Shown here piece by piece: positions 6,094-11,148 of a stretch of 11,148 nucleotides of DNA. Location of the stretch: the NCBI GenBank assembly GCA_029851945.1, contig JARKUZ010000009.1, positions 1 to 11,148 of the forward strand, written 5' to 3'. The DNA comes from Terrisporobacter sp. (lineage in GTDB: Bacteria; Bacillota_A; Clostridia; Peptostreptococcales; Peptostreptococcaceae). Positions within the stretch are counted from its first letter, which is position 1. The number at the start of each line of letters is the position of its first letter. A model generated the notes under the pieces. The model did not search any database. It was not told where the DNA came from and was given only the letters and a program-made list of their open reading frames with translations. A program made the translations under genes and the position numbers.

Positions 6094-6126
6094 AAAAAAG
6101 TATCTTAAAAATTAAGATACTTTTTT
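6094..6126. terminator. Terminator after the flavodoxin gene
   Basis: The stem of AAAAAAGTATCTTAA with its complement has 15 pairs and a three-base loop (6109-6111). On the minus strand it ends in a run of seven T, 43 bp after the flavodoxin stop. The outer 13 bp are identical to the gltS terminator stem at 212-245. Confidence 0.9.
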
Positions 6127-6169
6127 GAATACATAATTTGAATACATAAATTAAGGGTTTAAGGATTTA

Positions 6170-6589
6170 TTATAGTTTAGCTATTTCCTCACCAAAGTGT
6201 ATACATTTTTCTTCATCACTGCCTTCAGGCATTTCATTTACAATAACAGGCTCTAGAGGTATTTCAAAGCCATATTCTTTCATTTGTTCTTCCCAGTTTC
6301 TCATCCATTCTCCATCTCCCCAGCCATAAGACCCAAATAATAAGGCTTTCTTACCATTTCCTATTTCCTTTAAAGATGTTATAAATGGTTCAAACTCACT
6401 TTCTTCTAGTTCTTCACACCCCATAGAAGGGCATCCTAATATTAATATATCATCATTTTTTATGTCATCTATACTGACTTTATCTACAGTTAAAGTTGTG
6501 ACTTCCTTTTTAGAGTTAGTTATTCCTTTAGCTATAAGATTTGCCATAGCCTCAGTATTTCCTGTACCACTCCAATATATTATTTTCAT
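6170..6589 (-). CDS. fld: Flavodoxin (short-chain, clostridial type)
   Basis: This small cytoplasmic FMN-binding electron carrier can replace ferredoxin. It is 139 aa, the standard short-chain length. The phosphate loop is WSGTGNTEAM (6-15). The first isoalloxazine loop is GCPSMGCEELEES (53-65), and the second is FGSYGWGDGEWM (85-96). It closely resembles the well-studied Clostridium beijerinckii flavodoxin as I remember it, which has MKIVYWSGTGNTEKMAELIA at its start. The ATG start has GGAGG 7-8 bases upstream. It is a single-gene unit with its own terminator and a strong sigma-A promoter overlapped by a Fur-box-like sequence. Induction by iron shortage is therefore likely, as is known for flavodoxins in several bacteria. 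Function is secure; the redox partner is unknown. Confidence 0.96.
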   Translation of the reverse strand: MKIIYWSGTGNTEAMANLIAKGITNSKKEVTTLTVDKVSIDDIKNDDILILGCPSMGCEELEESEFEPFITSLKEIGNGKKALLFGSYGWGDGEWMRNWEEQMKEYGFEIPLEPVIVNEMPEGSDEEKCIHFGEEIAKL

Positions 6590-6641
6590 ATGTATACCTC
6601 CATATTCCGAAATTGATTATCTTTCTCAATTCCCTAAGTAA

Positions 6642-6670
6642 ATGATAATACTTTTCAATTAGTTTGTCAA
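6642..6670 (-). promoter_or_regulatory. Flavodoxin promoter (sigma-A)
   Basis: The minus strand has TTGACA (6670-6665), a 17-base spacer and TATCAT (6647-6642). This is a perfect -35 and a 5-of-6 -10, about 50 bases before the ATG. Confidence 0.8.
6643..6657. promoter_or_regulatory. Fur-box-like operator over the flavodoxin -10
   Basis: TGATAAT-A-CTTTTCA matches the 7-1-7 Fur consensus TGATAAT-N-ATTATCA at 12 of 14 positions. It covers the -10 and part of the spacer. A weaker match (TGATTAT-C-TTTCTCA, 11 of 14) lies just downstream at 6614-6628. Repression by iron-loaded Fur is inferred. Confidence 0.55.
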
Positions 6671-6743
6671 TATATTTTTAAATTTTTTAGGTATACTTTT
6701 ACTTACATATTTTATAAATAATTTATATTTATCTAGGCACTAA

Positions 6744-6770
6744 AAAAACTAGGCTAAAAGCCTAGTTTTT
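6744..6770. terminator. Terminator of the ABC exporter operon
   Basis: AAAAACTAGGC pairs perfectly with GCCTAGTTTTT around a 5-base loop. On the minus strand a run of seven T follows, 16 bp after the permease stop. Confidence 0.92.
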
Positions 6771-6785
6771 CACATATTTTAATAT

Positions 6786-8036
6786 TTACTTTTCACTTTT
6801 AAGCCATTTTAGAGCATTTTTTAATTTTATTGGATTTCCATACATTAAGGTAGCCATTCTGTATATCTTAGCACCACCTATTCCCGCTAATACTGTTGAT
6901 GCTATTAATATTAATACAGATATTATAAATTCTACTGATGTAACAGCTCCTGTTGCAACTCTTACTATCATTGTCATTGGAGATGCAAATGGTATATATG
7001 AACAAACTTTTATTAGTGTACTATCTCCATTAGTTAATCCAAATATACTAATCATAAATACTACAATAAATATCATCATTATAGGTCCAACACTTGATCC
7101 TATGTCTTCTGTCTTTGATACTAATGCTCCTAATGCCCCAAATATGAATGAATAGAATAAGTAACCTAATATTCCAAATATAGCAAATGTAGCTATTAAG
7201 TCTGAAGGAATTTTAAATAAATTATCTAATATTCCATTCCAAGCTTCACTATTTAGATTATATGCAATAAGTACTGATGACATTATTATTCCAACTTGTA
7301 ATATACTTGCTATTGCACCTGCAATAACTTTACCAAATATTAAATTATTTGTATTTGTACTTGTGACTAATACCTCTATTGCTCTATTGCTTTTTTCTGC
7401 AGTTATTCCCATAGCAATTAATTGACCATACATTATAATCATCATATATATAACAAAAATTAATATATAGGCATAAAAATAATTATTTGCACTATCTTTG
7501 CCTAGTATTTCAACATTAGCTGCTATTTGAGTATTATAAATTGTATCTACCTTATTAAAATCTATTCCTTCGCTAGTAATTTTATTTTTTCTATACTCTT
7601 TTTGTAAAAGTTCATCAAATATATACTTATTTTCATCATTAAATTTAGTATTTTGAACAACATAATCATATTCAGTTAAACTTTTAACATTAAAACCTGC
7701 TTCTACATCTTTATTTTCAACTAACTTGTTTAATTCCTCTTTATTTTTTACAACTTTCCAATATGAATTTGGAAAATAGGCCTTTAGCTCTCCTTTATTA
7801 GAAATAATATTCTTTTCATCATATATTGCAAAATTAGTTTTATCTTCTTCTATAAGATCCTCTACTTTAGCTTCACCTTTATTTCCTACTGGCAATATGG
7901 ATGACATATCTATAAAGTTAGGTAGAGATAATCCAATTATCATTGCTAATGAAATTATTATAGTACTTACTATAAAGGATTTTTTATGAAAGTAATTCCC
8001 AAGTTCAAATTTTAGTACTGTGAAAAATTGCTTCAT
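6786..8036 (-). CDS. ABC-2 type exporter permease (NatB/YhaP-like)
   Basis: This is the membrane half of an ABC exporter, 416 aa. It has one N-terminal helix (about 20-40), a large external domain (41-186), then five helices (about 187-212, 235-260, 280-307, 315-335, 366-392). The cytoplasmic EKSNRAIEVLVTS segment (214-226) is the coupling-helix motif of ABC-2 permeases. Its ATG overlaps the TAA of the ATPase gene in TAATG, so the two are translationally coupled and surely form a complex. NatB-like permeases in Bacillus export Na+ and YhaP-like ones are poorly defined. The substrate here cannot be told from sequence; Na+ or an antimicrobial or toxic compound are possibilities. Confidence 0.88.
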   Translation of the reverse strand: MKQFFTVLKFELGNYFHKKSFIVSTIIISLAMIIGLSLPNFIDMSSILPVGNKGEAKVEDLIEEDKTNFAIYDEKNIISNKGELKAYFPNSYWKVVKNKEELNKLVENKDVEAGFNVKSLTEYDYVVQNTKFNDENKYIFDELLQKEYRKNKITSEGIDFNKVDTIYNTQIAANVEILGKDSANNYFYAYILIFVIYMMIIMYGQLIAMGITAEKSNRAIEVLVTSTNTNNLIFGKVIAGAIASILQVGIIMSSVLIAYNLNSEAWNGILDNLFKIPSDLIATFAIFGILGYLFYSFIFGALGALVSKTEDIGSSVGPIMMIFIVVFMISIFGLTNGDSTLIKVCSYIPFASPMTMIVRVATGAVTSVEFIISVLILIASTVLAGIGGAKIYRMATLMYGNPIKLKNALKWLKSEK

Positions 8037-8950
8037 TACTCTTCACCTACTTTCTTTACAAATATATCTGTTAAGTCTGGTTCATATACAGAAAACTTCT
8101 CTATATCTATATTTTCTTTTAATATATTTTCTAAAAGTTGGTTTTTAGTTACATCTTCATTTAACACTAGTATTAAGTAATCCTTTTTAACTTCATCTAC
8201 TATTACCAAATCCTTAAATTTATCTTTGCATATAGATTCTAAATCATTTAATGTAAGATTATTTGCACTTAATATTAATCTATTGTTACCAAATTCTTTT
8301 TTTATTTCTTTAAGATTTCCACTTAGTACAATCTCACCTTTATTTATTATAGCTATTTCTTCACAAAATTCTTCAACATAACTCATTTGGTGGCTAGAAA
8401 ATATTACTAGCTTATCTTGACTTATTAATTCTCTGACAGTATCTTTAAGTATCTGTGAATTAACTGGGTCTAGCCCACTAAATGGCTCATCAAGTATAAT
8501 TATTTCTGGATCACATACTAATGTTTGTGCTAATTGAACCTTTTGCTGATTTCCTTTTGATAAGCTATCTAATGTTCTATTTGCATATTCCTCTATACCT
8601 AATTTTTTAAGCCATATCTTTGTACTTTCTTTTGCAGACTTAGCATCTACACCTCTTAACTGAGCTAAATAAACTATCTGTTCTGTAACTTTCTTTTTAG
8701 GATATAATCCTCTTTCTTCTGGTAGGTAGCCTATCTGATAATCTCTTGGATTAAACTTCTTTCCATCTATTAATACTTCACCTGAATTAGCCTTGAAAAC
8801 GTCCATTAATATACGAATTGTTGTAGTTTTTCCTGCACCATTTCTCCCTAATAATCCAAGTGCTTTTCCACTTTCAACCGAAAAGGATACTCCATGTAAT
8901 ACTTCATTTTCCGAAAAACTTTTTCTTAGATCCTTTACTTCTAGCTTCAT
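8036..8950 (-). CDS. ABC transporter ATP-binding protein (NatA/YhaQ-like)
   Basis: This is the cytoplasmic ATPase of the two-gene exporter, 304 aa. Walker A is GRNGAGKTT (35-43), the signature is LSKGNQQKV (130-138) and Walker B is IIILDEP (150-156). The D-loop is SGLD (158-161) and the H-loop His187 lies in SSH. The Q-loop position reads YLPEERGLYPK (75-85) with Glu instead of Gln, a variant I associate with the YhaQ/NatA group. A C-terminal extension (about 220-304) matches the DUF4162 type. The ATG start has GAGGGGAG 5 bases upstream. It is first in the operon, with the permease overlapping its stop by one base. A promoter with a perfect 12-bp palindrome at its -10 lies just upstream. The class is certain; the substrate is not. 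Confidence 0.92.
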   Translation of the reverse strand: MKLEVKDLRKSFSENEVLHGVSFSVESGKALGLLGRNGAGKTTTIRILMDVFKANSGEVLIDGKKFNPRDYQIGYLPEERGLYPKKKVTEQIVYLAQLRGVDAKSAKESTKIWLKKLGIEEYANRTLDSLSKGNQQKVQLAQTLVCDPEIIILDEPFSGLDPVNSQILKDTVRELISQDKLVIFSSHQMSYVEEFCEEIAIINKGEIVLSGNLKEIKKEFGNNRLILSANNLTLNDLESICKDKFKDLVIVDEVKKDYLILVLNEDVTKNQLLENILKENIDIEKFSVYEPDLTDIFVKKVGEE

Positions 8951-8979
8951 ATTTTCTCCCCTCTTTTAAATATGACCTC

Positions 8980-8991
8980 TACTATATAGTA
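8980..8991. promoter_or_regulatory. Palindromic candidate operator of the ABC exporter operon
   Basis: TACTATATAGTA is a perfect 12-bp palindrome over the -10. Eleven bases, CTATATAGTAT (8982-8992), recur exactly at the padR -10 (3715-3725). A local regulator, possibly the PadR protein, may bind both. Confidence 0.4.
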
Positions 8992-9014
8992 TATTAACGA
9001 TTATTTATATTCAA
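8986..9014 (-). promoter_or_regulatory. ABC exporter operon promoter
   Basis: The minus strand has TTGAAT (9014-9009), a 17-base spacer and TACTAT (8991-8986), placing the transcript start near 8979. An alternative -10 is TATACT two bases upstream. Confidence 0.55.
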
Positions 9015-9160
9015 CCGTTTTCCATAATATAACCTTGTATGTTAACATCTTATATGTTCTGATAAAGGAATTCCTGCTATATGAAAACATCCTTTAAAAA
9101 TGATATGTTGTACAATAGGCTATCACCTTACAAATAATAGTATAATAAATAATAAATTTA

Positions 9161-9197
9161 AAAACCTCTCATTTGATTCACAAATATGAGAGGTTTT
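9161..9197 (-). terminator. Terminator, probably of the marR transcript
   Basis: AAAACCTCTCAT pairs with ATGAGAGGTTTT (12 bp), with an extra inner ATTTG/CAAAT stem. The minus strand continues into five T. It lies about 175 bp past the marR stop, implying a long 3' UTR or a separate short RNA that includes the repeats at 9229-9269. Confidence 0.75.
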
Positions 9198-9228
9198 ATC
9201 TAAATTATAATATATTAAAGAATCAAGA

Positions 9229-9269
9229 TACCTTGCTTGTGATACGGTTCTTTGTACCTTGCTATACGG
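9229..9269. repeat. Pair of imperfect direct repeats
   Basis: TACCTTGCT followed by ATACGG occurs twice, at 9229-9247 (with TGTG between the two blocks) and 9255-9269 (without it). The start-to-start distance is 26 bp. G+C is clearly above that of the flanks. Function is unknown. Confidence 0.7.
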
Positions 9270-9372
9270 AACGTGTTTTTATTATATGAAGTAACTTTTA
9301 AAATTTTTTATTACACCTTATATTTTTATGTATTCTAAAGGATTTTATATTAAAGTTAGTTTTTCACAATAC

Positions 9373-9804
9373 TTATTTTGTAAACCAACTTTCACTTAAA
9401 CACTCTTTTAATATTTTAAATTTGTCCTCACCTATAGAGTTTATAATGTTAGTTTCAAATTCTTCTTTTAAAATTAATGTCTCTTTACAAAATCTTAATC
9501 CTTTTTCAGTTAAAGAAAGTATCTTATCTCTAGAATTTGCGTCTTGATTTTCTATAATAATATATCCTCTTTCAATTAAGCCTTTTGCACATTTATGAGC
9601 TCCTTGGCGTGATATTCCTATTATCCTTCCAATCTGTGCCACTGTTAATTCATTTTTTTCTATTAATGCAATCATATATGATTCTGTATCACTAACCCTT
9701 TCTTCTCCCCTTTCGACCCAAGTTTCTATTACCATTTTTCTAAGCTTTGCATGTTTTTCACTTATTAAATCTATTATATTTAAACTTTGAAAATTTGAAC
9801 TCAT
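9373..9804 (-). CDS. MarR-family transcriptional regulator
   Basis: This is a 143-aa winged-helix regulator. The helix-turn-helix is LTVAQIGRIIGISRQGAHKC (53-72), and the wing with the typical D-x-R-x3 pattern is DANSRDKILSLTEKG (88-102). Dimerisation helices lie at both ends. The ATG start has AAAGGAG 7 bases upstream. It is divergent from the DUF2798 membrane-protein gene with 158 bp between the starts, the classic arrangement for a MarR repressor and its target. The intergenic region carries GTTGAC-containing sites over the -35 and transcript start of the neighbour. The family is firm; the ligand is unknown. Confidence 0.92.
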   Translation of the reverse strand: MSSNFQSLNIIDLISEKHAKLRKMVIETWVERGEERVSDTESYMIALIEKNELTVAQIGRIIGISRQGAHKCAKGLIERGYIIIENQDANSRDKILSLTEKGLRFCKETLILKEEFETNIINSIGEDKFKILKECLSESWFTK

Positions 9805-9885
9805 ATAAATACTCCTTTATTTTAATTAAATCTATATACATTATATATCATTTTTAACTCTATAATACAATTTTAGTAAACTTAG

Positions 9886-9915
9886 TTGACATTTTAGAGT
9901 TAAAAATGGTATTAT
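9886..9915 (+). promoter_or_regulatory. Promoter of the DUF2798 gene
   Basis: TTGACA (9886-9891), an 18-base spacer and TATTAT (9910-9915), with TG one base before the -10 (extended -10). This is the strongest promoter-like site on the plus strand of the window. Confidence 0.75.
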
Positions 9916-9920
9916 ACATT

Positions 9921-9937
9921 AGTCAACCAAGTTGACA
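9921..9937. promoter_or_regulatory. Candidate MarR operator
   Basis: GTCAAC-CAA-GTTGAC (9922-9936) is a perfect 6-3-6 inverted repeat at the expected transcript start of the DUF2798 gene. A third GTTGAC lies in the -35 (9885-9890). Repression by the adjacent MarR is inferred. Confidence 0.55.
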
Positions 9938-9962
9938 ATATATTAGAAGAGAGGTATTTAAC

Positions 9963-10448
9963 TTGTTTAAAAACAAAAAAGAGCATTTTATATTTATATT
10001 AATGATTGCTACAACAATGGTATTTATAATGAGTTGCTATAATATAGCTATAGTTGAAGGATTTTCATTATCTATATTTAAGCATGCAGTGCTAGGTTTC
10101 CCAGTTGCTTTTATTTATGCATTAATAGGAGATATTTTTATAGTTGGTAAAATCGTGAGAGTCATTACAAGTAAAATATTAAAGCCAACTGACTCTATGG
10201 CAAAAGTAGGATTGTGTATGTCATTTTTCACAGGATGTGGTATGGTTATTTGGATGTCATTATTCGGAGTAATTACTAATGTAGGACTAGATTCTAACTT
10301 TATTTCTGCTTATGGTGTTGCTTTAGTTACAAACTTTATTTTTGCAATTCCTTTAAATTTATTAATTGTATCTCCTTTAGTAAGATTTTTATTTTTTAAG
10401 ATGTTTCCACCTATTTCAAGTTTTGATCAACAAACAAATGCTATTTAA
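9963..10448 (+). CDS. DUF2798 family membrane protein
   Basis: This is a 161-aa integral membrane protein of unknown function. It has two tandem DUF2798-like halves, each with two helices: about 9-30 and 42-62, then 81-105 and 116-145. The N-terminal KNKKEH segment, and the pattern SCYNIAIVEG then GFPVAFIYALIGDIFIVG, fit DUF2798 proteins as I remember them. The start is TTG (9963-9965) with AGAGAGG 8 bases upstream. No ATG is available. Its promoter is strong and probably controlled by the divergent MarR. Expression may respond to a small molecule sensed by MarR, so a role in stress or drug tolerance is possible but unproven. A long terminator hairpin follows. Confidence 0.85.
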   Translation: MFKNKKEHFIFILMIATTMVFIMSCYNIAIVEGFSLSIFKHAVLGFPVAFIYALIGDIFIVGKIVRVITSKILKPTDSMAKVGLCMSFFTGCGMVIWMSLFGVITNVGLDSNFISAYGVALVTNFIFAIPLNLLIVSPLVRFLFFKMFPPISSFDQQTNAI

Positions 10449-10488
10449 TAATGAACCCTATCCCTTACTTATGATAGGGTTCATTATT
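10447..10488 (+). terminator. Terminator of the DUF2798 gene
   Basis: A perfect 16-bp stem (10447-10462 with 10473-10488) encloses a 10-base loop. The stem overlaps the stop codon. The T-tract is short (ATTATTTG), but the stem is strong. Confidence 0.85.
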
Positions 10489-10526
10489 TGTAATTCTAAA
10501 TTTCTAATTTATATTATATGTTTTAG

Positions 10527-10563
10527 CTTTGTTAGCTAAGTTTGATATAATTTACTAACAAAG
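10527..10563. repeat. Inverted repeat upstream of the gltS junction
   Basis: CTTTGTTAG (10527-10535) and CTAACAAAG (10555-10563) form a perfect 9-bp inverted repeat with a 19-base loop. It lies in otherwise featureless AT-rich DNA between the DUF2798 terminator and the truncated gltS. No T-tract follows, so it is not an evident terminator. Confidence 0.5.
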
Positions 10564-10685
10564 TAACGGTATATTATTTACTGTAATATATAAGCTCTAA
10601 GATATACTTATTTTTAAGATCTGATATGAATTAGTTTAAATATAATAAAAGTAATGTTAAATCTGATTCACTAAATCTTTTATAA

Positions 10686-11148
10686 TTCATCTTATTTTCA
10701 TACATAGGTATAACAATGCCATCTTATATAGGTTCTATGATTGTAGCTGCTATTATGAGAAATATTTCAGATGCAAAAGGAATATGTGAGATATCAATCA
10801 ATAAATTAGAAAGCATAGGTTCAATATGTTTATCATTATTTTTATCAATGGCTATATGTAGCTTAAAGTTATGGGAGCTTATAGACCTAGCTATACCTAT
10901 GTTAATACTACTAACTTTACAGACATTATTAATGATACTATTTGCCTACTTTGTTACATTTAACGTTATGGGAAAAAATTACACAGCAGCAGTACTTGCA
11001 GCAGGTCACTGTGGATTTGGTCTTGGAGCTACACCAAATGGAATAGCAAATATGGAATCTGTAACTTCTAAATACGGTCCTGCACCTAATGCATTTTTCA
11101 TATTACCATTAGTTGGAGCATTATTTATAGAATTTATAAACTCAGCAG
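10686..11148 (+). pseudogene. gltS: 5'-truncated gltS copy (running off the window)
   Basis: The frame opens after a TAA at 10683-10685. From about ITMPSYIGSMIV (10710 on) it matches the last ~40% of GltS. It includes SLFLSMAICSLKLWEL, the MGKNYTAAVLAAGH helix and the GHCGFGLGATP signature (codons from 11004). The E. coli protein is about 401 aa, and homology here starts near its residue 250. The N-terminal half, with the other set of membrane helices, is missing. An ATG at 10716 has only a weak AGG upstream. Such a half transporter should not transport. If the window closes on itself, the frame runs through to the TAA at 149-151, giving about 153 aa from that ATG. Bases 11027-11148 equal 1-122. 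Confidence 0.85.
11027..11148. repeat. Right copy of 122-bp terminal direct repeat
   Basis: This is identical to bases 1-122 and in the same orientation. It lies within the truncated gltS frame and is in phase with the left copy. It defines an 11,026-bp unit. Confidence 0.97.

Larger units (their letters stand above)
5485..6169. other. Gene-poor stretch with coding remnant and structured island
   Basis: This contains the lipoprotein promoter region with palindrome ACTAACTTAGT (5511-5521), a 25-codon plus-strand ORF without a ribosome binding site (5561-5638), a start-less coding remnant (5690-5905, minus), a GC-rich hairpin cluster with a T-tract (5958-5997), one perfect DnaA-box 9-mer (6053-6061) and the flavodoxin terminator (6094-6126). 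It looks like a scar where one or more genes have decayed. Confidence 0.65.
8951..9372. other. Gene-free stretch between the ABC exporter operon and marR
   Basis: This holds the exporter promoter and palindrome (8980-9014), a terminator hairpin (9161-9197) and a GC-richer pair of direct repeats (9229-9269). A plus-strand 18-codon ORF at 9081-9137 has only a distant ribosome binding site and is not credited. Confidence 0.6.

Noticed and set aside
9081..9137. 18-codon plus-strand ORF upstream of the 9161-9197 hairpin
   Set aside because: The nearest AAAGGA is 11 bases away and the peptide has no distinctive features.
9229..9269. CRISPR or T-box interpretation of the repeat pair
   Set aside because: Only two unequal units without spacer-like regularity, and no T-box core sequence or downstream synthetase or transporter gene in the right orientation.
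1..11148. Reading the circular-looking window as a plasmid or phage
   Set aside because: No replication, partition, mobilisation, integrase or structural genes. The gene set is chromosomal in character.

Overview
The window is about 75% A+T. It uses TTG starts freely, has strong AGGAGG-type ribosome binding sites, and most transcription units end in tight hairpins with T-tracts. The clearest family match is a short clostridial flavodoxin. Together these point to a low-GC anaerobic Firmicute, probably Peptostreptococcaceae or a close clostridial relative; this placement is an inference. No replication, integrase, transposase, phage, tRNA, rRNA or CRISPR gene is visible. The gene content looks like ordinary chromosomal accessory or housekeeping DNA.

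The main oddity is at the edges. Bases 1-122 are identical to bases 11027-11148, so the window is terminally redundant with a unit of 11,026 bp. The shared sequence is the end of a GltS-type Na+/glutamate symporter gene. The left edge has only the last 49 codons. The right edge has a gltS copy that begins abruptly in the middle of the protein at about 10,686-10,710. If the molecule is closed on itself, it holds only a 3' gltS fragment. This fits a tandem duplication, an excised circle, or an assembly graph loop joined at a junction near 10.7 kb.

Layout from left to right: the gltS tail and its terminator; a possible 22-residue membrane peptide and lepB (signal peptidase I), both minus strand; an unrecognised 159-aa acidic protein (plus); then three minus-strand genes that read, in transcription order, PadR regulator, HAAS-like two-helix membrane protein and zinc metallopeptidase. 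Next come a lipoprotein of the erythromycin-esterase/ChaN-like superfamily (minus), a gene-poor stretch with a coding remnant and an attenuator-like GC-rich hairpin cluster, and a flavodoxin (minus) whose promoter overlaps a good Fur box. A two-gene NatAB/YhaQP-type ABC exporter operon (minus) follows. A MarR regulator (minus) then stands divergent from a DUF2798 membrane protein (plus). The truncated gltS closes the window.

Functional links are mostly regulatory inferences. PadR probably controls itself and its membrane partner. The padR and ABC exporter promoters share an exact 11-mer at the same place (the -10). MarR probably controls itself and the DUF2798 gene through GTTGAC-type sites. 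Flavodoxin is probably induced by iron limitation.
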